Positions 46,760-60,260 of a stretch of DNA of 64,000 bases are shown piece after piece. Source of the DNA: Apostichopus japonicus (lineage: Eukaryota; Echinodermata; Holothuroidea; Aspidochirotida; Stichopodidae). Under the pieces are notes generated by a model. That model searched no databases. It was not told the origin of the DNA and worked only from the letters and a program-made list of their open reading frames with translations. Location: positions 37,288,168 through 37,352,167 of the forward strand of contig NC_092569.1 of assembly GCF_037975245.1 (NCBI RefSeq). Direction: 5' to 3'. How positions within the stretch are numbered: the stretch's first letter is position 1; every line of letters starts with the position of its first letter. The translations under genes and the position numbers were made by a program.

Positions 46760-47610
46760 CAGAGGGTAGGAAGCTTCCAAAAAGTGGGGGGGGGGGGCAC
46801 AACATCAGAGAGGCACTTTCTCATTCCACAACCACCACTCGTTATGCTATAAACCGATACACACCGGCCATATCACTTAAATATATATTATGTGTTAGTG
46901 CTTCACCAGTACTTTTAATAGTTTTTCGATCTCATATTCCTCTATATTTCTGTAGATGGTATAGGTATTTACTGTTTTTTCTATTTATTGTTTGATGGCA
47001 TTGCATTTTCTAGATTGTTTATAAAGCGCACAGATGCATCGCGCGTAGTGCGCTATATAAGATTTTATTTACATTACATAGTATGCTATCAATACTTTTA
47101 TGGCTCACGTGACTCTATCAACCTACTTCTGTCCATCAATAATTTAGAACTTTCAAAAAAAAAAATCCTCCCGTGTTCATTCCTTGAACAAAAGTCTTTA
47201 GCAACCTCGGATAAATCCAACTCATCTGTCTTAGATGTGTGTACAGTAAATAACATCAGACTGTTGTATCTCTTTTGTGACATTGTGCTTCTCAGATAAT
47301 TCTTTAGGAGACGCTGTGCGGAGAACGATCTTTCTGCTGAAGCGGTACTTAAAGGAGCCAACAAATATTTATGAATGAGTTTTGCAAGTTCTGAAAGTTC
47401 AAAAAGATATGGGATGCCATTTTAAAGATAGCATGTAAAGACTGAAAATAGGTAATTAAAATAAAATATTAAAATTAACAAAGACTTAAGATATCCAAAA
47501 GACAGTACTTCATCAAAGGGGCACATTTTATTTGCCAGTAGGGCACATTTGCTATTTTTGAAAAAGGGGGAGGGCACGTGCCCACAGTGTCATCCCGGCT
47601 CCTACCCCTG
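46760..47610 (-). mobile_element. hAT-like element inserted in the LINE
   Basis: The left end CAGAGGGTAGGAAGC and the reverse complement of the right end, CAGGGGTAGGAGC, are imperfect inverted repeats. The flanks CTGTCATT (46752-46759) and CTTGCATT (47611-47618) match at 6 of 8 positions, an aged 8-bp duplication. Removing the element rejoins the reverse transcriptase relic. It carries a hAT C-terminal fragment on the minus strand, a poly-G tract near 46787, and a GCGC...CTATATAA tail-like piece near 47020-47065. Confidence 0.75.
47098..47364 (-). pseudogene. hAT transposase C-terminal fragment, second copy
   Basis: It begins with the same residues as the fragment at 6241-6441 (MLAPLSTASAERSFSAQRLL, then KNYLRSTMSQKRYNSLML) and continues about 45 residues further with FTVHTSKTDELDLSEVAKDF. 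It is the end of a hAT dimerisation domain. The rest of the transposase is missing, and the downstream residues are probably not part of the original protein. Confidence 0.85.
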
Positions 47611-48170
47611 CTTGCATTGTTAAAAAAAGGAATGTACCGGTATTTTTCATCTAAACCTCTTACTTATATTATCAACAGGTCGCTTGAAACCGGTATCGTT
47701 CCTGATCATATTAAAATAGCCAAAGTTATATCTATTTTCAAGAAAGGCGATGCTACCAGTTTTGATACTTATCGCCCAGATTCAATTTTAAAATGTTTCT
47801 CCAAAATACTTGAAAGGCTTGTCTAGAATCGCCTTTATAGCTTTATTACAAGATGTAATATTTTGCATATATAGGGCAGTACAAATTCTGGTCAAACCAC
47901 TCCACTGAGTTACCTCTGGCTCACGCAGTGAATCATTTGAATATTGCCTTAGATTAAAACAAAAGTTGGAATAAACTTGTCCAATGCTTTTGATACAATC
48001 GACCGCAATACTCTGCTGAAGAAACTCTACCATTACGGTATCAGGGGTGTTGGCTTATAGTGTGGTTTAAGAGCTTTCTATCCAATAAGAGGCAGTTTGT
48101 ATCTTATAATGGAACTTGTGTGGGAATTCCTCGAGGTTCCATCTAAGGTCCTTTACTTTTTGATTGGAGG

Positions 48171-49515
48171 CATCTCGATTGACTAGTACTATGGTCAAGC
48201 GTGCCACAGTTTAAGTCTCAATACCCGTTGCTGATGAATTTCGCAAACAAACTTCCGAAGTAGATTAAATTTCTTATTTTAAATGCACTCTTACCAGGTG
48301 GGTTTAATGGAGAAAAGCTGTCGCAATCGAAAGAATGAAATTTATGGTATATTCATTGATTAGCTGTTCATAAATAGTACACACATGCGGCCCGATCAAG
48401 ATTTTAACGCAGTCCTATACTCATATCGTCCACTTTTTATAATTCCACGGAGGAAACATCTGAAAACACCTGTTTATTCATTGCAATGGAAGGAAATGAC
48501 ACAATATTGCAAGCGAGAGAAATATACAAGAGCAGGGACCTAAGACAGGCTAGTCACGAAAGTAAAAGTAAGCTTAGGCCTAACGGTCGTAAAAAAAAAG
48601 ACAGAGATATGATAGGCGCATGATCTGTTGGGCGGGGCATGCAAATGTTGATAGAAGTTTGTAGAATCTACGGACTCGTTAACAAATCTGGCGAAATTTA
48701 TTCAGTTCAGATAATTCAATAAAAATAATGAATATTTATATGAAAATTGCATAGAAAGGTGTCAATTTCACTGAACTTTCTGTGCAGTAAGCTGGAAAGG
48801 TCGAAGTTTAAATTTTGCAAACACGTACTGAGACTTTAAGCACATAATATGTTTGAGTATTTAATTGGAATGTGTTTGAAAGTTCCAGTGAGGTCCACGG
48901 GAACTCCCCCTCTTCTTGCGGACGCCCATGATTTTTATTTACTTTTACCTTAAAAACATCGCTTATTGCCCGTGGGAACATTGCACTAATACTGGCAAAG
49001 ATTTTATGTAATTAGACAAGAGTTTCTGAACTGACCACGATTTTTTGCCTCGTGTTGTATTAGTTCAATGCATGTCGCTTCTCGTGACACGTGTCGCCCA
49101 AACGTCGAATATTATAGAAGGTAATAGAGAACTTTACTCAGACAGGCATATCGGGCATCCGACATTACTTGAGTGTATACTTGCGAGAGAACAGGTTGCC
49201 CTGCCACGTGTAACGAGAAACGTTATTGGCTGCCGTACACGCGTCATCTGCAGCGGACTCAATAGCAGCAGTACCTTATATATGACCAGACAACAGCAGC
49301 AGCAGCTATTAGTACACTGAGAGGCTGCAGGTGTCTGTTATTAATATCCATATATCTAGAGAGAAAATGGAAAACAAATAAACTGTGTGATATAATTCTA
49401 TGTCTTGGTATTGGGGTCAACTGTTCTCATAGATGACAATGGTGCTATGATCAATTAACTCTGAATAACTAACAGAAGTAGAATTTGCCAGTTATCCTTC
49501 AACGGGAGGGGTTAC
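48171..49515. other. No supported feature
   Basis: Unique sequence. The frame at 49045-49320 ends in a short polyglutamine run (CAG repeats at about 49289-49306) but has no other coding sign. Confidence 0.45.
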
Positions 49516-49519
49516 CTGT

Positions 49520-50890
49520 GGTATGAATCCTTCACTGGGAGACGTAGGTAGTGCCGGGTGATCGCAGGAGGGGAACCATTTGGTATGGATCCTTCATTAA
49601 CAGAGATAAGTTTTGCTGGTTATCCTTCAACAGAAGAAGCAGCATTTGGTATGGATCCTTTACTAGGAGAGAAATAGTTATAACCAGTGATCCATCAACG
49701 GCAGGGGTAGCATCTGCTATGGATCCATCACTAGGAGAGATAGTTATTGCCAGTGATCCATCAACGGAAGGGGAAACATCTGCTATGGATCCATCAGGGT
49801 AGGAGAGATAGTTATTGTCAGTGATCCATCAACGGGAGGGGTAACATCTGCTATGGATCCATCAGGGTAGGAGAGATAGTTATTGCCAGTGATCCATCAA
49901 CGGCAGGGGTAGCATCTGCTATGGATCCATCACTAGGAGAGATAGTTATTGCCAGTGATCCATCAACGGAAGGGGAAACATCTGCTATGGATCCATCAGG
50001 GTAGGAGAGATAGTTAGTGCCAGTGATCCATCAACGGGAGGGGTAACATCTGCTATGGATCCATCAGGGTAGGAGAGATAGTTATTGCCAGTGATCCATC
50101 AACGGAAGGGGTAACATCTGTTATGGATACATCCCTAGGAGAGATAGTTATTGCCAGTGATCAATCAACAGGAGGGGTAACATCTGCTATGGATCCATCA
50201 GGGTAGGAGAGATAGTTATTGCCAGTGATCCATCAACGGGAGGAGTAACATCTGCCATGGATCCATCAGGGTAGGAGAGATAGTTATTGCCAGTGATTCA
50301 TCAACGGGAGGGGTAGCATCTGCCATGGATCCATCACTAGGAGAGATAGTTATTGCCAGTGATCAATCAACGGAAGGGGTAACATCTGCTATGGATCCTT
50401 CACTAGGAGAGATAGTTATTGTCAGTGATCCATCAACGGAAGGGGTAACATCTGCTATGGATCCATCACTAGGAGAGATAGTTATTGCCAGTGATCCATC
50501 AACGGAAGGGGTAACATCTGCTATGGATCCATCACTAGGAGAGATAGTTATTGCCAGTGATCCATCAACGGAAGGGGTAACATCTGCTATGGATCCATCA
50601 GGGTAGGAGAGATAGTTATTGCCAGTGATCTATCAACGGAAGCCGTAACATCTGCTATGGATCCATCACTAGGAGAGATAGTTATTACCAGTGATCCATC
50701 AACGGGAAGGGTAGCATCTGCTATGGATCCATCAGGGTAGGAGAGATAGTTATTGTCAGTGATCCATCAACGGGAGGGTAGCATCTGCCAGTGATCCATC
50801 AGGGTAGGAGAGATAGTTATTGCCAGTGATCCATCAACGGGAGGGTAACATCTGCTATGGATCCTTCACTAGGAAGATATTTATTCTTCA
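49520..50890. repeat. 66/68-bp minisatellite with two unit types
   Basis: About 20 units contain GGAGAGATAGTTATTGCCAG, TGATCCATCAACGG and ACATCTGCTATGGATCCATCA. Units ending CACTAGG are 66 bp and keep the frame (MDPSLGEIVIASDPSTEGVT per unit). Units ending CAGGGTAGG are 2 bp longer and create a stop. The two types are interleaved. Outer units at both ends are diverged. Confidence 0.95.
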
Positions 50891-52349
50891 GCAGTGACCC
50901 TTCACCAGAAGGGAATCATCTTGTATACCTTACTGTCTTCAACCAACAGAAGTGAGAAATCTTTCTGATACAAAGGCCAAAGCGCCAAGCGTGTTCGATA
51001 TGAATCCATGAAAAAATATTTCGTACCGAACTGACTATCATTAATATACCCTATGGAACTATGGAAGTTAACACTGAGGCAGACCCCCCCCCCCCCCCGC
51101 CCCCCCCCCTCATCCTCATTTTACTAGATTTCTTCTTGTGTCTAGTACGGCAAGCCTATCACGGTCAATTACAAATTGGTAGTTTGAACCCTGTTGATTA
51201 TCAAAACTACATAAATATTTGCGACTCAACGTAAATATTTACAAACGAGATTTTATAACGTAACTTAGCTATGAACACTCAGAAACAAGTGATGCTTCAT
51301 CAAATTTCATTTTGTTATTGGTCTATGCAAGTCCATACGGTTGTAATGTAGGCATTACAGTTTTATAGATAATAGTCTGTTAGATTCACGTCGTATGGAT
51401 GTGAGTTATAACGACAGCAAGCGTCCATATCTATTCCCATACTTTAGATTTACTGTTTTGTACCTACGTTCCTTGACCTACATCACAACCGGGCAAAGAA
51501 ACGTTACATATACACATAAACAGCCTGACGCACACGCATACACACGCCAAAACACACGCACACACACACACACACATACACACAGGACAATCAGTATTGA
51601 ACATGAAAGCGATGCACTACTGTCACTTTTATTTTGGCAAATAGCAACCAATTTAAAAGCTTTTTAAATATTGATTTCAGAATTATACTCGCACGTATCT
51701 TCATTAATTTCCCCTGCCAAGCGAAAGCACTATTAAATAGCGAAACAAAGATTTGAAGTTTGTAGCCTATTTGTAAATTCCTTTGTCTCGGACATTATGC
51801 AGCTTTCTACTTAAGCTCCAGCTCCCACTACTGTACTAGAGAGCACAGCATGTACTTAAATTACCTTATTGTAGAAACCGTTGAACGAGCAAGGAATTTT
51901 AAATCGTGTAATTTCACTCAGCAGGATGCTGATGTACATTAACTCGCCAATTTGATACTACTTTGGTTTGCAGCTGCAATTATCATGCAATTCGTACTGT
52001 TGCCACATCATCCATTTACAGCACGGTGCGAAAACAGGGTTTAAGTCAATTTGCTCTCGGTTCATAACAGTTGCCTTAATTTCAGACTGTCTATGATCAT
52101 ATGTGTCGTTGAAATACCAAATCATAAACTCGAAAACGACTATTTCTAATATCTCATAACCGTCAATTCGAGATGCTATACATCTTTTTCGTATTCGATA
52201 GTTCATACTATATGAATTCGATACTACATTGTCAGCATGTCTTTTTTCTTCTTGATGTACCACTTATCAGTAGGCGTAGCGTCATAAATACAACATTTAA
52301 CATGACACTACTCTTTGTTAGTCTAGTACCAATAACACACAATGCACAG

Positions 52350-52350
<1 letters not shown>
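50891..52350. other. Unique DNA with poly-C tract and (CA)n
   Basis: A 30-bp C run with one G lies at about 51084-51112, and a (CA)n stretch at about 51550-51582. The frame at 51395-51667 spans the (CA)n and is not convincing. No gene is seen. Confidence 0.5.

Positions 52351-52351
<1 letters not shown>

Positions 52352-52441
<90 letters not shown>
52352..52441. repeat. (TA)n microsatellite
   Basis: About 45 TA dinucleotides without interruption. Confidence 0.97.
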
Positions 52442-52442
<1 letters not shown>

Positions 52443-55400
52443 TTTTCTTGCAAAAGCTGTTAACTGATCCTACGGGACACACACTTTATTTTATGAAATG
52501 TACAGGCTGTTACCAGCAGTGTGTATTATTAACATATTTTCTTCCTAACCAACTCTTCTTCTTATCAAGGGTCTTATATTCTCTATAGCAAACCTAACGC
52601 TTTATATATATTCGTGAACAGAATTATTCATTATTTTGTTGTCTTCATTCTTTCTAGTCTTGGATCTCAACTAAAGCTGCCGCTTCATTTTCATTCAATT
52701 GATGACTTTCGGGAGGCGAAAGAAATCCCTAAACAGGGTTATCTTTTTCATTATTCTTTCTTCGTTTCTCTATGTTTTTCTTCTTTCATCAGTCTCTAAG
52801 GAGCAAGAAAGATTCCTTCCAAAATGCAAATATTCTCTTTCTTCTACGAACGGATAACTGATGAAAGCAATTTCCTCTTGGGATTGTGCGCCAAATTGGC
52901 GTTGCCAAGACAACAAGACAATTTTAAGCTGAACGTGCACGTGCAAACAAGCGGATGCATCTGACTTTTCACACACGTGTGGATAAAAATCAAAAGGCTA
53001 TCAGGGTAAGATATGAGGTCATTGTAAGTAAAAGCTTGATTAAAGAGGAATGGTTGATTCTGGCTTTCATACTGGATGCTCATATTACTCACTTACTGTT
53101 ATAATAATATGTTTGTGGCGTAAAGTAAAATGGGAACAGTACACGCATGTCTACATTTACTGATATACGTGGGGAAGTTTGTCGCGGTCTGATTATACAG
53201 GTTCACATATTCAACAGATGAAGACTCTGCCTTTGTGGAGGCAACTGGGCAAAACTCCTCGATCATGCCTTGGTGTGGTGACATTAAATAACCTGAAGAC
53301 AGTCCGAATAATCGAGAAGGGATACTTGAAACACTCTATCCTACCGACACTTAACATCTACAAATGATCGCTTGTACCTTACTATAGTTGTATGCCATAC
53401 ACGTCGCAGTCACATTCATATATCTTTCATATCTCTATTCAAAGAACTGGCGATATTCACGATACCGAAACGTTTTGGTCACATACACATACATACACAC
53501 ACACACACATGTCCGTTATAATGACCTGGTGATGTGGGCAATTATAAATTGTGATCAATATTTGAACTTGCTAAGAAAGGTACGCTGCTAAGAAGTATAT
53601 GCTTTTAATTCGAGTTAATGTGCTTGCTACTTCTATAGCACACCTTTCATTTTTAAATCTTATCGTTATAACCGCCCTTCCGTACAATTCACTTTTAGTC
53701 AACACTTTCAGAAACTGACATATTGAAGGATCGTTTTATGACAACAGATTTGAGCGAGTACCCCTTTAATGTACTGCTCAATGAAGAATAAAGCCGTTAG
53801 AGTACAGTACATTAGACAAACATCTTTAGAGAGTTGGGGATATTAACAAATTAAACCTCGCGAACGTCCTTAGGCGGAACGTGCACCTTGCTGTGATATA
53901 GTAAAAACAAAGTATACTTGCAGCGGTGAGTGAGCCATTGAAAATCCATCTCGGTGTGATTAATGTATATTGCTATATATGTATGTTATCACCACATGTA
54001 GTGTACGAACACGGCATCAACCATAGTATTTATCATATATAAAAAGACACGTGTTGGATGAGATCTTAATTTTTTATTAAATATTGATATAGAAGTAAAT
54101 AATTAACGAGTATTGCTTCTGAATGTGTTAAAACCACGAAAAATAGTCATGAAATAATAAGAACTAATGTACCCTTTATCAAATCCAGTCCGAGTACAGT
54201 ACAGAGCGAACAATAATGGTAACATTACATCCTGTTTATCAACAATGGTTTTCTTACTAATAATTTGAAGGTGTTTGGTTGTTGGTTTGTCGGTAAGTTG
54301 GTTGGTTGGTTTGGCTTGGTTGCGTGTATATTTGTGTAATTGTTTATTGCCTGTACCAAGAGTTTTAATGCACTAATAAATGGCAATGGTAAAATGGGTA
54401 CTTCTATCTCAAACTCAATATTTGTAATTATGCTGACGACACTACTATTCTAACAAATGGTAGTCAAATTTAGGGTTATAAAGAAGTTTTAAAAGAGCTT
54501 TAATCTTTCGGGTGAACTTGCATAAATCGTGTATTTTATTTTAAGTCAAGTTGTCCTTATTCCGCCTTTTAATTATATATATAGTTTTCACCGGACGGTT
54601 TACGATAAAGCTATGAGCCTTTATCATGTATTATCATGATTTATGATTATCATTATCATGACATATTACCAATAAAAATCATGAAGACGATTTCTTTAGA
54701 CTGGAATTTTTACCAAAGTTCTCACGTATAAATATCTGAAATTTCTGGTTATCGAGAGATCGTACTTCAAAGGATTGTCTGGTTGCCCAAAGAAGTTACC
54801 TTAAAAAAGGATAAATAGTTTTCCAAACATGTTGTCAAAGTATGAGAACTCTAATGTTGCGTTTGACAGAGAAACGATTTTGTAATCGTTAAGGATGGAC
54901 ATTTCCAATATGAACAGTATAGAACGTGACGTCATCTACGCTAATGCAGATTGCGACATTAACCCACGCTTCGTACAGTACCTACAGTAATCACAACAAA
55001 AACCGCGTTTGTATACAGATTAATTTCTTCCTTAATTTTCGGTGAAATTTGTTATAAATTAGATATGTTTTCAAAAACTCCTTAAGCCGCGATATATGTA
55101 GTAGATCGGTGGTTTCGTGGTCTTTTTTGTTACACAAGATAAGTTTTAACAGCAGACTCTTCGTTGTTTATACATCGCGCTATCCAGCTCTAACGCGAGG
55201 AATGTTCGCATGTAGGCTACTCTATAACATTATAACAATAGGACAGTTCTGCGTGGGCTTCTCGGTACTACATTCTGCTCTGACATCGATTCGTCCAAGT
55301 TTCATCTTTCGGTGTTCCGAATACTTTTCAAGTTTCCTTTTACTGTAAATTTGATCCGTGAATTTTATTTCAGCGTTTCGAAGAACAGTTTATGAACTGT

Positions 55401-55940
55401 GGTTTGAGTGTGAGAGTATATTATTTGCAACGCTATACGTATACCAACTGGGCATGGTACAGTAGGCTATATACGTTCGCATTATGTACGTTATAGGCAA
55501 TCACATGAGCGTGTACACGTGAGAGTGTATTTGCTGCGGAAATGGGAGTGCTAACTTCAAGTCGCCTGTTTTGCCTATTTGCCAGCACTACGTCAGTCCC
55601 CGTATCGATGCGTTCGAACAAACGGTACTTTTGGTGAGAAACTGGTGAATTTGAAAACCAGATTTCTACAAGAAGAAAACGTCGAATGGGGACAAATTTT
55701 ACATGGTTAGAAAGAGAAATATAATAACTACAAGAAAATGTATCAAAATCTTTCACCAGACAATTCCTTTCAATTGGGAAGATTCCAATCATTAAAAACG
55801 TAAATATAAATACTGAGCTGCAGAAATAATGCACAAAACTTCGTGTAATGGGTTTGTAAATTTTCGAGCAAGGTACTTACCTGCAAGTGCCTCAACTTAA
55901 TGTACGCTTATTCTACCACTTGACTAGCATCTGGCAATCG
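52442..55940. other. No supported feature
   Basis: About 3.5 kb of AT-rich, apparently single-copy DNA, with a short (CA)n near 53490. The longest frame, 55433-55834 on the minus strand, has no recognisable domain and no clear splice context. This is the largest repeat-poor stretch in the right half of the window and could hold regulatory DNA or exons I cannot see. Confidence 0.4.
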
Positions 55941-55944
55941 TGTA

Positions 55945-57815
55945 AACAGTAAAGAGTGCACCCCTTCCCCATATGATGTATATAGACTATGCTTGTTGTG
56001 TAATTATTCCCCATATGATAAAGACTATAGTATGCTTGTTGTGTTATTATTCCCCATATGATTTAGACGATAGTATGCTTGTTGTGTTATTATTCCCCAT
56101 ATGATATAGACTATAGTATGCTTGTTGTGTAATTATTCCCCATATGATTTAGACGATAGTATGCTTGTTGTGTTATTATTCCCCATATGATATAGACTAT
56201 AGTATGCTTGTTGTGTTATTATTCCCCATATGATATAGACTATAGTATGCTTGTTGAGTAATTATTCCCCATATGATATAAACGATAGTAGGCTTGTTGT
56301 GTAATTATTCCCCATATGTTGTGTTATTATTCCCCATATGATATAGACTATAGTATGCTTGTTGTGTTATTATTCCCCATATGATATAGACTATAGTATG
56401 CTTGTTGTGCAAATATTCCCCATATCATGTAGACGATAGTAGGCCTATGCTTGTTGTGTTATTATTCCCTATATGATATCGACGATAGTATGCTTGTTGT
56501 GTTATTATTCCCCATATGATGTAGACGATAGTATGCTTGCTGTGTTATTATTCCCCATATGATATAGACTATAGTATGCTTGTTGTGTAATTATTCCCCA
56601 TATGATATAGACGATAGTATGCTTGTCGTGTAATTATTCCCCATATGTTGTGTTATTATTCCCCATATGATATAGACTATAGTATGCTTGCTGTGTTATT
56701 ACTCCCCATATGATATAGACGATAGTAGGCTTGTTGTGTAATTATTCCCCATATGTTGTGTTATTATTCCCCATATGATATAGACTATAGTATGCTTGTT
56801 GTGTTATTATTCCCCATATGATATAGACGATAGTAGGCTTGTTGTGTTATTATTCCCCATATGATATCGACGATAGTATGCTTGTTGTGTTATTATTTCC
56901 CATATCATGTAGAATATAGTATGATTGTTGTGTTATTATTCCCCATATGATATAGACTATAGTATGCTTGCTGTGTAATCATTCCCCATATGATATAGAC
57001 GATAGTAGGCTTGTTGTGTAATTATTCCCCATATGTTGTGTTATTATTCCCCATATGATATAGACTATAGTATGCTTGTTGTGTTATTGTTCCCCATATG
57101 ATATAGACTATAGTATGCTTGTTGTGCAAATATTCCCCATATCATGTAGAATATAGTATGCTTGTTGTGTTGTTATTCCCCATATGATATAGACTATAGT
57201 ATGCTTGTTGTGTAATCATTCCCCATATGTTGTGTCATTATTCCCCATATGATATAGACTATAGTATGCTTGTTGTGTAATTATTCCCCATATGATATAG
57301 ACGATAGTAGGCTTGTTGTGTAATTATTCCCCATATGTTGTGTTATTATTCCCCATATGATATAGACTATAGTATGCTTGTTGTGTTATTATTCCCCATA
57401 TGATATAGACTATAGTATGCTTGTTGTGCAAATATTCCCCACATGATGTAGACGATAGTATGCTTGTTGTGTTATTATTCCCCATATGATATCGACGATA
57501 GTATGCCTGTTGTGTTATTATTCCCCATATGATATAGACGATAGTATGCTTATTGTGTAATTATTCCCCATATGATATAGACGATAGTATGCTTTTTGTA
57601 TTATTATTCCCCATATGATTTAGACTATAGTATGCTTGTTGTGCAATTATTCCCCATATGATGGAGATGATAGTATGCTTGTTGTGTTCTTATTCCCCAT
57701 ATGATGTAGACGATAGTATGCTTGTTGTGTTATTATTCCCCATATGATATAGACGATAGTATGATTGTTGTGTTATTATTCCCCATATGATATAGGCGAT
57801 AGTATGCTTGTTGTC
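55945..57815. repeat. 43-bp minisatellite with truncated units
   Basis: About 45 units contain TTGTTGTGTTATTATTCCCC, ATATGATATAGACTATAG and TATGC. In at least six places a unit is cut after CCCCATATG and joins directly to TTGTGTTATTATTCCCC, giving a 21-22-bp short unit. The short unit recurs in the same context, so blocks have been copied as a whole. Confidence 0.95.
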
Positions 57816-57884
57816 AATAAGACCCTTAAATATTAATTTAGCTTCTTTATTGATACCACATTCCACCCCTGACCTCTGATTGGT

Positions 57885-60260
57885 TGGGGAGGGGGGGGGG
57901 AGTCAACATGACTCTGCTCTATTGGTGATAACGGAACAGTCAACATGACTCTGCTCCCTTGGTGGTAATGGAGGAGTCAACGTGACTCTGCTCCCTTGGT
58001 GGTAATGGAGTAGTCAACGTGACTCTGCTCCCTTGTTGGTGGTGGAAGAGTATACGTGCTTCTGCTCTCTTGGTGGTAATGGAATAGTCAACATGACTCT
58101 TCTCCCTTGTTGGTGTTGGAAGAGTCAACATGACTCTACTCTGTTGGTGTTAATGGAATAGTAAACATGACTCTGCTCCCTTGGTGGTAATGGAGTAGTC
58201 AACGTGACTCTGCTCCCTTGTTGGTGGTGGAAGAGTATACGTGCTTCTGCTCTCTTGGTGGTAATGGAATAGTCAACATGACTCTTCTCCCTTGTTGGTG
58301 TTGGAAGAGTCAACATGACTCTGCTCTGTTGGTGTTAATGGAATAGTAAACATGACTCTGCTCCCTTGGTGGTAATGGAATAGTCAACATGCCTCTGCTC
58401 CCATGGTGGTAATGGTGTAGTCTACGTGACTCTGCTCCCTTGGTGGTAATGGAATAGTCAACATGACTCTCTGCTCCCTTGTTGGTGGTAGAAGAGTCTA
58501 CGTGCCTCTGCTCCCTTGGTGGTAATGGAATAGTCAACATTACTCTGCTCCCTTGTTGGTCATGGAATAGTCAACATGACTCTGCTCCCTTGGTGGTGGT
58601 GGAAGAGTCAACATTCCTCTGCTCCCTTGGTGGTAATGGAATAGTCAACATGCCTCTGCTCCCTTGGTGGTCATGGAATAGTCAACATGACTCTGCTCCC
58701 TTGATGGTGGTGGAAGAGTCAACATGCCTCTGCTACCTTGGTGGTCATGGAATAGTCAACATGCCTCTGCTCCCTTGGTGGTCATGGAATAGTCAACATG
58801 ACTCTGCTCCCTTGGTGGTCATGGAATAGTCAACATGACTCTGCTCCCTTGATGGTGGTTGAAGAGCCAACATGCGTTTGCTCTGTTGGTGGTCATGGAA
58901 TAGTCAACATGCCTCTACTCCCTTGGTGGTAATGGAGTAGTTAACGTGACTCTGCTCCCTTGTTGGTGGTGGAAAAGTCAACATGACTCTAGGCTCCCTT
59001 GGTGGTCATGGAATAGTCAACATGACTCTGCTCCCTTGCTGGTGATGGCAGAGTCAACATGCCTTTGCTCTATTGGTGGTAATGGAACAGCCAAAATGAC
59101 TCTGCTCCCTTGTTGGTAATGGAACAGTCAACATGACTCTGCTCCCTTGGTGGTAATGAAAGAGTGCACATGCCTCTGCTCCCTTGGTGTTAATGAAAGA
59201 GTCCACATGCCTCTGCTCCCTTGGTGTTAATGGAATAGTAAACATGACTCTGCTCCCTTGTTGGTAATGAAAGAGTCCACATGTCTCTGCTCCCTTGGTG
59301 TTAATGGAATAGTAAACATGACTCTGCTCCCTTGTTTGTGGTAATGGAATAGTCTACGTGACTCTGCTCCTTTGCTGTTGGTGAAAGAGTCAACATGCCT
59401 CTGCTCTATTGGTGGTAATGGAACAGTCAACGTAACTCTGCTCCCTTGGTGGTAATGGAATAGTCAACATGACTCTGCTCCCTTGTTTGTGGTAATGGAG
59501 TAGTTAACGTGACTCTGCTCCCTTGTTGGTGGTGGAAAAATCAACATGACTCTCTGCTTCCTTGTTGGTGGTGGAAGAGTCTACGTGCCTCTGCTCTCTT
59601 GGTGGTAATGGAATAGTCAACATGACTCTGCTCCCTTGGTGGTAATGGAATAGTCAACATGACTCTGCTCCCTTGGTGGTAATGGAATAGTCAACATGCC
59701 TCTGCTCCCTTGGTGGTAATGGAATAGTCAACGTGACTCTGCTCCCTTGTTGGTGGAGGTAGAGTCAACATGCCTTTGCTCTATTGGTGGTAATGGAACA
59801 ATCAACATGACTCTGCTCCCTTGGTGGTAGTGGAGTAGTGAACGTGACTCTGCTCCCTTGTTGGTGGTGGAAGAGTCAACATGACTCTGCTCCCTTGGTG
59901 GTGGTAGAACAGTGAACATGGCTCTCTACTACCTTGTTGGTAGAGTAATATTCAACATGACTTTCTGCTTCCTTGGTGGTAGTGTAATAGTCAACGTGAC
60001 TATGCTCCCTTGTTGGTGGTGGAAGAGTCCACATGACTCTGCTCCCTTGGTGGTGGTAGAACAGTGAACATGGCTCTCTGCTCCCTTGTTGGTAGAGTAA
60101 TATTCAACATGACTTTCTGCTTCCTTGGTGGTAGTGGAATAGTCAACGTGACTATGCTCCCTTGTTGGTGGTGGAAGAGTCAACATGACTCTGCTCTCTT
60201 GGTGTTGGTAGTGAAACAGTCAACATGACTCTCTGCATCCGTGATAGTAGTGTAACAATC
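57885..60260. repeat. 37-bp minisatellite, variable units
   Basis: About 60 units are built from GCTCCCTTGGTGGTAATGGA and ATAGTCAACATGACTCT. Several unit variants (TTGTTGGTGGTGGAAGAG, CATGCCTCT, CGTGACTCT) alternate in blocks, and a block at about 57980-58130 recurs at about 58170-58315. Three units make 37 codons, which accounts for the mosaic frames on both strands. A poly-G tract lies at the left edge (about 57890). Confidence 0.95.

Larger units (their letters stand above)
46655..48170 (+). pseudogene. Degraded non-LTR reverse transcriptase (LINE), interrupted
   Basis: The relic lies in two pieces. 46655-46759 encodes PTDEDEVIKISMSCLQPNKA plus AGFAGIK, the fingers motif of LINE reverse transcriptases (usually LKPNKA.G.DGI). 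47619-48170 encodes INRSLETGIVPDHIKIAKV, then FKKGD and SFDTYRPDSILKCFSKILER, then a stop and frameshifts. Further fragments such as FDTIDRNTLLKKLYHYGI (about 47989-48043) and a GIPRGS...GPLLF-like stretch follow. The catalytic [FY]ADD block is not found, so the relic stops before or at it. It resembles Jockey/CR1-like enzymes, but I am not sure of the clade. It is certainly non-functional. Confidence 0.88.

Noticed and set aside
55433-55834. 133-residue minus-strand frame
   Set aside because: No recognisable domain, no start or splice context, and composition like the surrounding AT-rich DNA.
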